Positions 1-9,631 are shown, counted from the stretch's first letter. The stretch is 9,938 bases of DNA from an uncultured Porphyromonadaceae bacterium (GCA_947176355.1 CAMWQY010000077.1:1-9938), one strand, 5' to 3'. Notes: generated by a model from the letters alone, not told the origin. Translations and numbers: made by a program.

Positions 1-536
1 CTTTTGTTGCTGACAATTCCACCGAGCGATATTACCGCGATTTCAGTACTGCCACCGCCTATATCGACTATCATATTGCCTTCCGGTGCCTCTACATCGA
101 GTCCGATGCCAAGTGCGGCTGCCATTGGCTCATAGATCATAAATACATCTCGACCTCCGGCATGCTCGCTTGAGTCGCGTACTGCACGGATTTCAACTTC
201 GGTAGATCCTGACGGGATACAAACCACCATTCGGAGGCTGGGGGAGAACCAACGGCGCTTGCTATTGACCATCTTGACGAGGCCTCGGATCATTTGCTCA
301 GCCGCGTTGAAGTCGGCAATCACTCCGTCGCGTAGCGGACGGATGGTTCGTATGCCTGGAGGCTCCTTGCCTTCCATCTGGTGGGCATCTTCTCCCACTG
401 CAAGGAGTTTATCTGTCTTATTGTCAATTGCCACAACTGATGGCTGATTGACTACAATCTTATCTTTATGTATAATAATGGAGTTGGCAGTGCCAAGGTC
501 CATTGCAATTTCTTGAGTTAATGAAAAAAGTCCCAT
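1..536 (-). CDS. mreB: MreB rod-shape actin homologue, N-terminal part (cut by window edge)
   Basis: The reverse strand encodes 178 codons starting MGLFSLTQEIAMDLGTANS and still open at base 1. The product is the bacterial actin homologue that forms membrane-associated filaments and guides lateral peptidoglycan synthesis. Visible ATPase-fold signatures are the phosphate-1 loop DLGTANS (residues 13-19), the family motif RPLRDGVIADF (66-76), YEPMAAALG (135-143) and the phosphate-2 loop DIGGGSTEIAV (158-168). The full protein is usually about 340 residues, so about half is missing to the left. The start is fixed by the typical Bacteroidetes N-terminus and by a promoter box about 28 nt upstream. 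In Bacteroidetes mreB is commonly followed by mreC and other rod-shape genes, which would lie outside the window. Identification is secure. Confidence 0.96.
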   Translation of the reverse strand, partial: MGLFSLTQEIAMDLGTANSIIIHKDKIVVNQPSVVAIDNKTDKLLAVGEDAHQMEGKEPPGIRTIRPLRDGVIADFNAAEQMIRGLVKMVNSKRRWFSPSLRMVVCIPSGSTEVEIRAVRDSSEHAGGRDVFMIYEPMAAALGIGLDVEAPEGNMIVDIGGGSTEIAVISLGGIVSNK

Positions 537-563
537 ATTTTTAAAGTCTAACTTTTCGACTTG

Positions 564-587
564 CAAAGTTACTTATTTTTTTTCAAA
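564..587 (-). promoter_or_regulatory. Bacteroidetes-type promoter of mreB
   Basis: On the minus strand TAACTTTG (571-564) matches the Bacteroidetes -7 consensus TAnnTTTG exactly and lies 27 nt upstream of the mreB ATG. The nearest TTTG (587-584) is only 12 nt upstream of it, shorter than the usual ~19-21 nt, so the -33 element is weak or absent. The region further upstream is very AT-rich, as an UP-like element would be. The -7 box is seen directly; activity is inferred. Confidence 0.65.
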
Positions 588-640
588 TATTATACATATA
601 GACATATAAATTTTTTGACTAAACGTAAAAAAATATTTAG

Positions 641-685
641 AAAATAAAAAATGGGCACAGATGACTTTATTTCATCTGTGCCCAT
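641..685 (-). terminator. Rho-independent terminator of the gyrA-TPR unit
   Basis: A perfect 14-bp inverted repeat pairs 651-664 (ATGGGCACAGATGA) with 672-685 around a 7-nt loop. In the minus-strand transcript it is followed by a T-rich run (650-641, TTTTTATTTT). It lies about 36 nt after the TPR stop codon and upstream of the mreB promoter, so it separates the two units. Confidence 0.9.
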
Positions 686-694
686 AGTATTTAT

Positions 695-714
695 AAGGAT
701 TATTAGTAATCCTT
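695..714 (-). repeat. Small 8-bp hairpin just after the TPR stop codon
   Basis: AAGGATTA (695-702) and TAATCCTT (707-714) form a perfect 8-bp stem with a 4-nt loop, beginning 6 nt beyond the stop codon. It has no T-tract of its own and precedes the main terminator. It may protect the mRNA 3' end, or it may have no role. Confidence 0.45.
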
Positions 715-720
715 GACTGT

Positions 721-1935
721 TTAGTTGAAGAAAGTAGTGAGAGCGTAGTCGATGCTCTCAATCAGATAGTCGAGGTCGCTGTCGTTGGAATTCATTGCCT
801 TAGCTTTGTCTGTGATCTTCTTGGCTGCTTCGAAGTAGTTGGTCTTTGCGTCAAGACGAGCGGCGCGAGCCTCTTCGCTATTGCCTTCGATGGCGTTAAA
901 CTTGTTGGCGCCAACACGATATATCTTCTTTCCGGCATTTTTAAGAGTCTCGAAATCAACATTGTCGAGAGAAACTGCCTTTCTGTAGTCTGCTACAGAC
1001 TCATCATCCTTGTCCATACGGTCGTAGACAAAACCACGAAGACCATAAAGTCCGGCATTGTCAGGATTAGCGGCAATGAGCTCAGTCACTTTTGCTACGG
1101 CTTCATCATTTTTGCCGTCAGCCACGAGGAAATTGACGATGTTGTTGATGAAGAGGGGTTCATCCATACCAAATTTTTGGTAGCCGGCATCAGCAACTTC
1201 CATGATTTTCTGCTGTGCAGTCTCTACCATAGTTGAATCGCGCTGAGCAGCGGCTTGCCAGCAAGCTATCTCATAGATATAGGCTTGCTTATCTTCGTAA
1301 CCTACACCACGAGCCTTACGGAATGCATCGGCACTCTTATAGATTTCATTGCCGGAATATGCAGCCAGGCCTGCGTTAAAGTATGCAGTGCCACGATCAG
1401 CCTCAGGAAGTTCCAGTTTCTCACCCTGCATGAATTCCTGCTCAGGCATGTCGGCGTAGATCATGAAGCATTCGTATGCTTCAGGGTATACTTTTTGAGC
1501 GTTGAAGAAGTCAGCTCCAGCCTTAAAATAGTCATTTACATGACCTTTGAGAGAACTTACGATAGTCTTTGGAGTCTTGGTGTCGACTTTACCTTTTTCA
1601 TTGGGAACAGCAGCAAGAGGAATTGCTTTCACGTAGTTGTTGTAGCCGTTGAGCAGATTCTGTCCCATCTTGATATTGTCTACGGAAGCAGGATTGATCA
1701 TGCTGTTGGTAAGATCCTTGTCAAACGCGTCGAACTCGATCTTGCCGGCGATAAAGTATGTCTGTGCATCGTTGGCAGTTTCAGGGTTTTGCATAGCCTC
1801 GTTGATCAAAGAGCGAGCCTCTTCAATCTTGTCGGGTTTGCCTGAAAGCTTTTTAGCAGCTTCCACATTAGCTTTCTGAGCGCTCATAGAGCCAATAGCG
1901 GCGAAGCAGAGCGCAAATGTCATGAGCTTTTTCAT
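721..1935 (-). CDS. Secreted tetratricopeptide-repeat protein, function unknown
   Basis: A 404-residue protein. The N-terminus (MKKLMTFALCFAAIGSMSA, then QKA) is a clear Sec signal peptide with likely cleavage after residue 19. There is no lipobox cysteine at the cleavage point, so a soluble periplasmic protein is expected. The mature part is almost all helical. TPR-like units are best seen at about 181-215 (GTAYFNAGLAAYSGNEIYKS..) and 276-325 (NDEAVAKVTELIAANPDNAGLYGLRGF..), where the N-x-A-x-x-x-x-G-x spacing is recognisable. TPR proteins usually act as protein-binding scaffolds; no catalytic motif is visible. It starts 18 nt after gyrA with no promoter or terminator between, and a terminator follows it, so it is very likely cotranscribed with gyrA. 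Nothing in the sequence explains the pairing of a cytoplasmic topoisomerase with a periplasmic protein. Confidence 0.9.
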   Translation of the reverse strand: MKKLMTFALCFAAIGSMSAQKANVEAAKKLSGKPDKIEEARSLINEAMQNPETANDAQTYFIAGKIEFDAFDKDLTNSMINPASVDNIKMGQNLLNGYNNYVKAIPLAAVPNEKGKVDTKTPKTIVSSLKGHVNDYFKAGADFFNAQKVYPEAYECFMIYADMPEQEFMQGEKLELPEADRGTAYFNAGLAAYSGNEIYKSADAFRKARGVGYEDKQAYIYEIACWQAAAQRDSTMVETAQQKIMEVADAGYQKFGMDEPLFINNIVNFLVADGKNDEAVAKVTELIAANPDNAGLYGLRGFVYDRMDKDDESVADYRKAVSLDNVDFETLKNAGKKIYRVGANKFNAIEGNSEEARAARLDAKTNYFEAAKKITDKAKAMNSNDSDLDYLIESIDYALTTFFN

Positions 1936-1953
1936 CTTGATTAATTTTATAGA

Positions 1954-4557
1954 TTATTGATTATTTTCGTTATTAGTTTCGTTTTCAGTTGTATTTTCAA
2001 TTTCTGTTATTTCTGTTTCTGTAGTTTCGGTTTCCACCTGGATTTCTTCAGAGATTTCGCTGTCAGATTGCACTGCGTTCAATTCCTCTTCGATCTCCTC
2101 TTCCGGGTCGGAATCTACCACACAGACGGAAGCTATTCGGTCGCCACGCTTGGTGAGATCAATCAGCTTGACACCTTGTGTGTTGCGTCCTTGCAGACGG
2201 AGCGTGTCCATTGGTAGACGCAATGTTATTCCACTTTGGTTGATGATCATCAAGTCGTTGGCATCCGTCACTTTCTTGATGGCCACGAGGTTACCTGTCT
2301 TGTCAGTGATGTTTAGGGTCTTCACTCCTTTGCCACCGCGGTGCATGCTGACGGGGTAATCGTCAAGGTGAGTGCGTTTGCCAAAGCCGTTTTCTGACAC
2401 TACGAGAATGCTATGTTCGTTGTCGTCAGTTTTAGCAGTGACCATTCCTATTACTTCATCTCCTTCTCCACGAAGCGTCATGCCGCGAACACCGGTAGAT
2501 ACACGTCCCATTTCGCGGAGCTCTGACTCACTGAATCGGGTAGCGTAGCCGGCTTTGCTTGCGAGAATCACTTGAGTGTCGCCATCGGTAAGCTCGACTT
2601 GGAGCAATGAGTCATCTTCGCGGATGATGATTGCATTGACGCCGTTGGCTCTGGGTCGACTGTAGGCTTCAAGAGGTGTCTTTTTTACGACTCCATTGCG
2701 TGTGGCAAACAAGAGATTATGATTCTTTACAAAATCTTCATCGTTGAGATTCTTGATACAGATGAATGCATTGACAGCATCGTCAGCATCAATATTCAAA
2801 AGATTCTGGATAGCGCGTCCCTTAGAATTCTTGGCAAACTCAGGTATTTCGTATACCTTCAACCAATAGCAACGCCCCTTATTTGTAAAGAAGAGCATAT
2901 AATTGTGGTTAGTAGCCGGATAGATGTGCTCGATGAAGTCTTGGTCGCGTGTGCTGCTTCCTTTCGCACCGACTCCGCCACGATTTTGTGCACGGAATTC
3001 AGTGAGAGGCGTGCGTTTGATATATCCCAAGTGAGATATTGTGATGATCATGTCGTCGTCGGGATAGAAATCCTCAGCATTCAGGTCGCTTGAGAATTTG
3101 CTTATCTTAGTGCGTCGTTCGTCGCCGAATTTATCGCGGATTTCAATAAGCTCTTCCTTCATCACGTTGCGGCAGACAGCATCATCGGTAAGGATCTGAT
3201 TGTAGAATTCGATTTGCTTCATAAGCTCATCGTATTCAGCATGCAACTTATCCATTTCCAGTCCGGTGAGCTGACGGAGACGCATCTCGACAATAGCACG
3301 GGTCTGAATCTCGTCAAGCTCGAAGTTTTGGCTAAGTCTCTCGCGAGCCTCCTCAGTAGTCCTCGAACTGCGGATGATTTGGATCACTTCGTCGATATTG
3401 TCGCATGCGATCATCAGTCCTTTAAGGATGTGAGCGCGTTCTTCAGCTTTGCGGAGCAAGAATTTTGTGCGACGGATTACGACTTCATGGCGATGTTCTA
3501 CGAAATACTGTAGAATTTCCTTTAGGTTTAGAGTGCGAGGACGTCCATTTACAAGGGCTACATTGTTGACACTGAAGCTTGTCTGGAGCTGAGTCAGTTT
3601 GTATAGTTTGTTGAGTACTACTCGAGCATTAGCGTCTCTCTTTATATCGATGGCGATATGAATCTTGCCGCGAGCCGATGTGTCGGTGATGTCGGAAATT
3701 CCTTCGATCTTCTTTTCCTCCACCATATCTGCGATACTCTTCACAAGGTCGTTTTTAAGAACGCCGTATGGGATTTCACTGACGATAATCTGATCGTGAG
3801 TGCCATTTGATTCGATTTCTGCCTTGGCACGAAGCACTATTCTGCCTCTACCTGTCTCGTATGCATCGCGTACGCCTTGCATGCCGAAAATCTCACCTCC
3901 GGTAGGGAAGTCCGGGGCTGTGATATATTGCATCAGTCCGTCAATATCAATATCGGGATTGTCAATGAGGGCGAGTGATGCGTTGAGTGCCTCTGTAAGG
4001 TTGTGAGGTGGCATATTGGTTGCCATTCCCACGGCGATACCGGCTGCCCCGTTGACAAGCAGGTTGGGAATACGTGTTGGAAGTACAGTCGGTTCCTTTG
4101 TAGTATTATCGAAGTTGGGGACGAAATCTACAGTGTCAGAATCGAGGTCACGGAGCATTTCTTCGCCCATACGGGAGAGCTTGACCTCGGTGTAACGCAT
4201 AGCTGCAGGAGAGTCACCGTCGATAGAACCGAAGTTGCCTTGTCCGAAGACGAGAGGGTAACGCAATGACCATTCCTGGGCGAGTCGGACCATTGTCATA
4301 TAGATTGATGAGTCTCCGTGTGGGTGATAGTGACCCATCACGTCGCCGACTATACGTGCTGATTTCTTAGTGTCGCCAGAATAATAGTTGCCCACTTCGC
4401 CCATTCCGTAAAGGACACGGCGGTGGACAGGCTTAAAACCATCGCGTACATCCGGGAGGGCACGCGAGACAATTACCGACATCGAATAGTCGATGTAGGC
4501 GCTCTTCATTTCCGATTCTATATTGACCGGAATTATCTTATCTTCGTCAATAACCAT
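1954..4557 (-). CDS. gyrA: DNA gyrase subunit A
   Basis: An 867-residue type IIA topoisomerase subunit. With GyrB it introduces negative supercoils using ATP; GyrA supplies the DNA-cleaving tyrosine. That residue is Tyr122 in AAMRYTE, with R121 beside it. The winged-helix/quinolone region is at about 65-107 (HPHGDSS, S83, followed by Met87 where E. coli has Asp87). The tower and coiled-coil span about 160-490. The C-terminal beta-pinwheel starts near 500 and its GyrA box is QNRGGVG (524-530), a variant of the E. coli QRRGGKG; a second box-like HRGGKG is at 739-744. The box and length favour gyrase over topoisomerase IV (ParC). The tail after about 815 is acidic and E/T/N-rich, low in complexity and likely disordered. 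The start follows a strong Bacteroidetes promoter and gives the usual N-terminus. Confidence 0.97.
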   Translation of the reverse strand: MVIDEDKIIPVNIESEMKSAYIDYSMSVIVSRALPDVRDGFKPVHRRVLYGMGEVGNYYSGDTKKSARIVGDVMGHYHPHGDSSIYMTMVRLAQEWSLRYPLVFGQGNFGSIDGDSPAAMRYTEVKLSRMGEEMLRDLDSDTVDFVPNFDNTTKEPTVLPTRIPNLLVNGAAGIAVGMATNMPPHNLTEALNASLALIDNPDIDIDGLMQYITAPDFPTGGEIFGMQGVRDAYETGRGRIVLRAKAEIESNGTHDQIIVSEIPYGVLKNDLVKSIADMVEEKKIEGISDITDTSARGKIHIAIDIKRDANARVVLNKLYKLTQLQTSFSVNNVALVNGRPRTLNLKEILQYFVEHRHEVVIRRTKFLLRKAEERAHILKGLMIACDNIDEVIQIIRSSRTTEEARERLSQNFELDEIQTRAIVEMRLRQLTGLEMDKLHAEYDELMKQIEFYNQILTDDAVCRNVMKEELIEIRDKFGDERRTKISKFSSDLNAEDFYPDDDMIITISHLGYIKRTPLTEFRAQNRGGVGAKGSSTRDQDFIEHIYPATNHNYMLFFTNKGRCYWLKVYEIPEFAKNSKGRAIQNLLNIDADDAVNAFICIKNLNDEDFVKNHNLLFATRNGVVKKTPLEAYSRPRANGVNAIIIREDDSLLQVELTDGDTQVILASKAGYATRFSESELREMGRVSTGVRGMTLRGEGDEVIGMVTAKTDDNEHSILVVSENGFGKRTHLDDYPVSMHRGGKGVKTLNITDKTGNLVAIKKVTDANDLMIINQSGITLRLPMDTLRLQGRNTQGVKLIDLTKRGDRIASVCVVDSDPEEEIEEELNAVQSDSEISEEIQVETETTETEITEIENTTENETNNENNQ

Positions 4558-4584
4558 TTTTTATTGCCTAATCTTTTCAACCTA

Positions 4585-4616
4585 CAAAATTACTCAAAAA
4601 AACTGAGATATGCAAA
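4585..4616 (-). promoter_or_regulatory. Bacteroidetes-type promoter of gyrA
   Basis: Minus-strand TAATTTTG (4592-4585) fits the -7 consensus TAnnTTTG. TTTG (4616-4613) lies 20 nt upstream, the expected spacing for a -33 element. The -7 box ends 27 nt before the gyrA ATG, giving a short leader. This is the most complete housekeeping promoter in the window. Confidence 0.82.
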
Positions 4617-4622
4617 TTTAAT

Positions 4623-4646
4623 TCAACTTTCGTAGGCGAAAGTTGA
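4623..4646. repeat. Perfect 10-bp inverted repeat abutting the gyrA promoter
   Basis: TCAACTTTCG (4623-4632) and CGAAAGTTGA (4637-4646) flank the 4-nt TAGG. The repeat begins 6 nt upstream of the gyrA -33 element and lies outside the predicted transcript. It has no T-tract, so it does not look like a terminator. Candidates are a regulator-binding site or a copy of a dispersed palindromic repeat. The symmetry is seen; function is unknown. Confidence 0.6.
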
Positions 4647-4680
4647 GGATTATTGGGTTATGATGTTAATGGTTATGAAA

Positions 4681-4703
4681 TTGACAAATTGACAAATAGT
4701 CAA
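4681..4703. repeat. Tandem TTGACAAA repeat plus inverted GTCAA
   Basis: TTGACAAA occurs twice back to back (4681-4688, 4689-4696). GTCAA (4699-4703) then forms an inverted partner to the second TTGAC. It lies in the AT-rich gap between the clpC terminator and the gyrA promoter. It could be a cluster of protein half-sites, or chance in an AT-rich spacer. Confidence 0.35.
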
Positions 4704-4730
4704 AATGATAAGTTTATGGATTGGTAATAT

Positions 4731-4762
4731 AAAAAAAGCGTTGCCGTGGTTGGCAACGCTTT
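4731..4762 (-). terminator. Rho-independent terminator of clpC
   Basis: An 11-bp perfect stem pairs 4735-4745 (AAAGCGTTGCC) with 4752-4762 around a 6-nt loop. The minus-strand transcript ends the stem in a run of seven T (4737-4731). It begins 16 nt after the clpC stop codon, so gyrA is a separate unit. Confidence 0.9.
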
Positions 4763-4778
4763 GCTTTTATTAAGATGC

Positions 4779-7340
4779 TCATTGGCAAGGGTCATTGTAG
4801 TTGAAATCAAGATGTTCGGATTCAGGATCCTTGCGGCTGACTTCAATCACACCGCCAAGTTTGCCGTCGGCATTAAGCTTCAAGAGGAGCTCTGCGAGGT
4901 CGTCTTCAAGATATTTCTGAATAGCTCGCTTTAGAGGACGGGCTCCGAAATTCTTATCGTAGCCTTTTGTCGCGATAAACTCTTTGGCATCGTCTGATAG
5001 CTTTAGTTCATAACCAAGCTTCATCACACGGCTGTAGAAGTCTTTGAGCTCTACATCGATGATCTTGAAGATAGCTTCCTTGTCGAGTTGGTCGAACATC
5101 ACGATATCATCGATTCGGTTGAGGAACTCCGGTGAAAATGCTCTGTTGAGAGCTTTTGATATCACACCCTGAGCCTGCTTCTTGTCGTCGGAAGCAGTAT
5201 TGAAACCGACTCCGGATGTGCCGAAATCTTTCAGCTGGCGACTTCCTACATTTGATGTCATGATGATTATAGTGTTCTTGAAATCTATCCGGCGTCCAAG
5301 AGAGTCTGTCAGTCTGCCTTCATCCATCACTTGGAGAAGAAGATTGAACACGTCGGGATGTGCCTTTTCAATCTCGTCGAGAAGCACTACTGAGTATGGG
5401 CGGCGACGAACTTTTTCAGTGAGCTGACCACCTTCCTCGTAGCCAACATACCCCGGAGGTGCTCCGACGAGTCGGCTGACCGTGAACTTCTCCATGAATT
5501 CGCTCATATCTACGCGGATAAGGGAATCTGTGCTGTCGAAAAGATATTCGGCAAGTTTCTTAGCAAGGTGAGTCTTTCCTACACCTGTAGGTCCGAGGAA
5601 CATGAAGACGCCGATTGGCTTTTCGGGGTCCTTGAGTCCGATACGGTTGCGCTGGATAGCCTTGACAACCTTTTTAATAGCCTCGTCTTGCCCTATGACT
5701 GATCCTTTGAGCGTATTGCCCATCTCAAGAAGACGATTGCCTTCCGTTTGAGCTATTCGTTGTGTAGGAACTCCGGTCATCATAGCCACTACCTCTGCAA
5801 CTTTTTCGTCATCGACAGTCTGACGCTCCTTATCGAGTTTCGCTTCCCACTGACCTTTCACTTTTTCAAGTTCTGCCTTGAGGGAATTCTCACGATCCCG
5901 CAGTTCCTTAGCCTTACCAAAATCCTGCTCATTGGCAGCTTTTAGCTTCTGCTCAGTGGTGGTTGCTATCTCATTTTCAAGATTGTCGATCTCTTCGGGT
6001 ACGATAATGTTGCTGATATGCACGCGGCTTCCGGCTTCGTCAAGGGCATCGAGTGCCTTATCGGGGAAATTGCGGTCGCTTACATAGCGTTCGGTCAGTT
6101 CCACGCAAGCCTTAAGCGCCTCGTCGGTATATCTTACATTATGGTGATCCTCATATTTTGATTTCACCTGATTTAAGATCTCAAGGGTTTCCTCCGGTGA
6201 AGTAGGTTCGACAATCACCTTCTGGAAGCGACGTTCGAGTGCGCCATCCTTCTCAATATTCTTGCGATATTCATCCAGGGTAGTGGCACCAATACATTGG
6301 ATTTCACCGCGTGCAAGTGCCGGCTTCAACATATTTGCAGCATCCATAGTGCCGGGTGCACTACCTGCACCTACTATGGTGTGAATCTCGTCAATGAAAA
6401 GGATGATATTAGGATTTTTCTGGAGTTCGTCGAGAACTGCCTTAATTCTTTCCTCAAACTGACCTCTATATTTTGTGCCGGCAACCATGCCAGCCATGTC
6501 AAGACCGATCACTCTCTTATTGAAGAGCACACGGCTCACCTTACGCTGGTTGATTCGGAGGGCAAGCCCTTCTACGATTGCTGATTTTCCGACACCGGGT
6601 TCGCCGATAAGTACAGGATTGTTCTTTTTCCGGCGTGAAAGAATCTGAGCAAGGCGTTCGATTTCAGTCTCACGTCCTACCACCGGGTCCAATCGTCCTT
6701 CAGCGGCTGCCTTTGTCATATCATAGCCAAATTTGTCAAGAGCAGGAGTGTCAGACTTTTCATTTCCCTTGGAACTGCTCCTTGACCGAGAACCGGAGGG
6801 AGCTGTTGATTCAAATTCATCCTCGTCCTCCTCATCCATATCGGGCTCTTCATTTGCATCTTTCTGTCCGAATGGGAATGGAGGAATTTGTCCGGGACCT
6901 ATCGATTGTATAGAGATGTCGAAATTTAGATATTTCTCCTTGAATTCACGAAGAAACTCATTGTCCATATTTCGCTGGTCGTGGATTAGGGCAAGCAAAA
7001 TATGCTCTCCGCCGATCACCGGTGAGTGCATCTTGCGGGCCTCCGAAGTAGCGAGCTGAAGATGGCGGATGGCAGGGAGACTGATGCGGTATTGCTGCTC
7101 AAAGAGGGTTGTAGCCTCTGTTGAGGAGACCTGCTCAGAAATCACTTCTTCCACTTCTTTTCGCATCTTTTCGATGGGGACTCTGAGTTGCTTCAGAATC
7201 TTGAGGGCATAGCCGTTTTCGTCGCGCAGGGCTGCCAGCACAAAGTGTTCGCTTGTGATCACTTTTGAGTCAAACTCCTGGGCGATGTTGTAGGATTGCT
7301 CCAAGATTGGTCTGAATTGCTTTGAATAGTCGTTTTTCAT
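4779..7340 (-). CDS. clpC: ClpC-type AAA+ unfoldase (ClpP partner)
   Basis: An 853-residue HSP100 protein with two AAA+ modules. It unfolds proteins and feeds them to ClpP in the cytoplasm. Domains in order: double Clp_N repeat (about 5-145); a Ser/acid-rich linker (about 161-200); AAA-1 with Walker A GEPGVGKS (246-253), Walker B ILFIDEIH (313-320), pore loop GTKYRG (288-293) and the ALERRF arginines (370-371); a middle region with a UVR-like coiled-coil ([12 protein letters not shown], 471-482); AAA-2 with Walker A GPTGVGKT (583-590), Walker B VVLLDEIE (651-658) and LNRIDD (740-745). The short middle domain with UVR motif and the VGF tripeptide (711-713), the ClpP-docking loop, mark it as ClpC rather than the disaggregase ClpB. 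The long charged linker (DEEDEDEF) is unusual. It is flanked by terminators; a sigma-54-like element lies upstream. Confidence 0.94.
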   Translation of the reverse strand: MKNDYSKQFRPILEQSYNIAQEFDSKVITSEHFVLAALRDENGYALKILKQLRVPIEKMRKEVEEVISEQVSSTEATTLFEQQYRISLPAIRHLQLATSEARKMHSPVIGGEHILLALIHDQRNMDNEFLREFKEKYLNFDISIQSIGPGQIPPFPFGQKDANEEPDMDEEDEDEFESTAPSGSRSRSSSKGNEKSDTPALDKFGYDMTKAAAEGRLDPVVGRETEIERLAQILSRRKKNNPVLIGEPGVGKSAIVEGLALRINQRKVSRVLFNKRVIGLDMAGMVAGTKYRGQFEERIKAVLDELQKNPNIILFIDEIHTIVGAGSAPGTMDAANMLKPALARGEIQCIGATTLDEYRKNIEKDGALERRFQKVIVEPTSPEETLEILNQVKSKYEDHHNVRYTDEALKACVELTERYVSDRNFPDKALDALDEAGSRVHISNIIVPEEIDNLENEIATTTEQKLKAANEQDFGKAKELRDRENSLKAELEKVKGQWEAKLDKERQTVDDEKVAEVVAMMTGVPTQRIAQTEGNRLLEMGNTLKGSVIGQDEAIKKVVKAIQRNRIGLKDPEKPIGVFMFLGPTGVGKTHLAKKLAEYLFDSTDSLIRVDMSEFMEKFTVSRLVGAPPGYVGYEEGGQLTEKVRRRPYSVVLLDEIEKAHPDVFNLLLQVMDEGRLTDSLGRRIDFKNTIIIMTSNVGSRQLKDFGTSGVGFNTASDDKKQAQGVISKALNRAFSPEFLNRIDDIVMFDQLDKEAIFKIIDVELKDFYSRVMKLGYELKLSDDAKEFIATKGYDKNFGARPLKRAIQKYLEDDLAELLLKLNADGKLGGVIEVSRKDPESEHLDFNYNDPCQ

Positions 7341-7368
7341 CTATATATATTTGTTTTTGTCTTTTTTA

Positions 7369-7421
7369 GGGCGCAGGCTGGACTTGCTTTAGCTTGGGCG
7401 AAGCCAAAGCCTGCTTTCCAT
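7369..7421. repeat. GCAGGCT..AGCCTGC hairpin repeat in the clpC leader
   Basis: GCAGGCT (7373-7379) and AGCCTGC (7408-7414) form the outer arms. Within them, read on the minus strand, TTTGGCTT and AAGCTAAA pair (one G-T) around a CGCCC loop. The ends, GGGCGCAGGCTGGA and AAAGCCTGCTTTCCAT, are identical to the ends of a shorter copy at 9841-9869; this copy has about 24 extra central bases. It would form the first ~45 nt of the clpC mRNA if the sigma-54-like element is used. Confidence 0.75.
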
Positions 7422-7423
7422 GT

Positions 7424-7440
7424 ATCAAATGGCGTGCCAA
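7424..7440 (-). promoter_or_regulatory. Sigma-54-like promoter of clpC (-12 base variant)
   Basis: Minus-strand TTGGCACGCCATTTGAT matches the RpoN consensus TGGCACG-N4-TTGCW except that the -12 GC is GA. The -24 GG (7438-7437) and the -12 pair are separated by the required 10 nt. It lies just downstream of the groESL terminator, with its GG 98 nt from the clpC ATG. I found no TAnnTTTG box in the gap. The changed -12 base lowers confidence in activity. Confidence 0.5.
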
Positions 7441-7441
7441 A

Positions 7442-7480
7442 AATGGTTAAGGCGGGGAGTGATATGATTATCCCCGCCTT
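7442..7480 (-). terminator. Terminator of groES-groL
   Basis: AAGGCGGGGA (7449-7458) and TCCCCGCCTT (7471-7480) form a GC-rich 10-bp stem with a 12-nt loop, starting 23 nt after the groL stop. On the minus strand it is followed by TTAACCATTTTT, a weak, interrupted T-tract, so some read-through into clpC is possible. Confidence 0.72.
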
Positions 7481-7503
7481 GAATTATCTTTACCGATGAT
7501 GGA

Positions 7504-9150
<1,647 letters not shown>

Positions 9151-9153
9151 TTA

Positions 9154-9271
9154 GTTTAAAATGTTTAAATGGTTTAAGTGTTTATTTTAATTGTTTAGAA
9201 TTAATAGAATTAAAAGTAGATGTCTGAAATTCCCTGCTTCTAAACTTTCTAAACTATTAAACCTCTTAAAC
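9154..9271. repeat. GTTTA/TAAAC inverted array between groES and groL
   Basis: Five GTTTA units start at 9154, 9163, 9172, 9180 and 9193, facing four TAAAC units starting at 9241, 9250, 9258 and 9267. Spacing within each arm is mostly 8-9 nt. The arms flank a central stretch of about 43 nt. In the groES-groL mRNA four successive 5-6-bp helices could pair in register, giving a long, weak A/U stem. The space holds no ORF, terminator tract or TAnnTTTG promoter. It could be an mRNA processing or stability element, or a protein-binding array. Confidence 0.6.
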
Positions 9272-9276
9272 TGTGA

Positions 9277-9549
9277 TTATGCGATTACGGCGAGAACGTC
9301 GCTTTGACGCATGATAAGGTATTTTTCGCCTTCGAATTCTATTTCAGTGCCAGCGTATTTTCCATAGAGCACTTCGTCGCCGGCCTTGAGGATCATGTCC
9401 TCGTCTTTTGTTCCGTTGCCAGCTGCGAGCACTTTGCCACGGAGGGGTTTTTCTTTAGCTGAGTCAGGAATGATGATTCCTGACATTGTCACTTCTTCTG
9501 CGGCAGTCGGCTGGATAAGCACGCGGTCGCCAAGTGGTTTGATGTTCAT
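9277..9549 (-). CDS. groES: Co-chaperonin GroES, 10 kDa
   Basis: A 90-residue protein that forms the heptameric lid of the GroEL chamber. It starts [12 protein letters not shown], the family N-terminus. The mobile loop is at about 17-32 ([16 protein letters not shown]), with the GroEL-binding hydrophobic tripeptide III at 25-27. The roof-hairpin region (about 45-57) is [13 protein letters not shown], and the C-terminal strand is [13 protein letters not shown]. Length is slightly below the 94-97 residues common elsewhere. It is first in the operon, under a sigma-54-like promoter. No CIRCE operator (TTAGCACTC-N9-GAGTGCTAA) is present upstream. Confidence 0.98.
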   Translation of the reverse strand: MNIKPLGDRVLIQPTAAEEVTMSGIIIPDSAKEKPLRGKVLAAGNGTKDEDMILKAGDEVLYGKYAGTEIEFEGEKYLIMRQSDVLAVIA

Positions 9550-9597
9550 TTCTGTTATTCGTTTTATAGGGTTATACTTTTATTTTTAATAATGTTT

Positions 9598-9620
9598 GGA
9601 ACGATTGCCAACAACCTTCC
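9598..9620 (-). promoter_or_regulatory. Stem-loop at the predicted 5' end of groES mRNA
   Basis: On the minus strand GGAAGGTTG (9620-9612) pairs with CAATC-g-TTCC (9607-9598) around a TTGG loop (9611-9608): nine pairs with one G-T and one bulged G. If sigma-54 starts transcription near 9621, this hairpin begins at about +2. It may stabilise the 5' end. It is about 49 nt from the ATG and so does not mask the start codon. Confidence 0.45.
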
Positions 9621-9631
9621 GGAATTAACTT

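Noticed and set aside
259..447. 62-codon plus-strand frame opposite mreB
   Set aside because: The minus strand here encodes unambiguous MreB, including the RPLRDGVIADF motif.
488..500. TTGGCACTG within mreB as a further sigma-54 site
   Set aside because: It lies inside coding sequence (the DLGTAN motif region) and has no TTGC at the required distance.
1255..1845. 196-codon plus-strand frame opposite the TPR gene
   Set aside because: It lies wholly inside a convincing signal-peptide/TPR gene on the other strand and has no promoter or recognisable domain. An antisense shadow.
1954..4557. Possibility that the topoisomerase is ParC (topoisomerase IV)
   Set aside because: Length, the GyrA-box QNRGGVG at 524-530, the full beta-pinwheel domain and the second HRGGKG fit GyrA.
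4779..7340. Possibility that the HSP100 protein is ClpB
   Set aside because: It has a short UVR-type middle domain and a VGF ClpP-docking tripeptide, instead of the long ClpB coiled-coil propeller without a ClpP loop.
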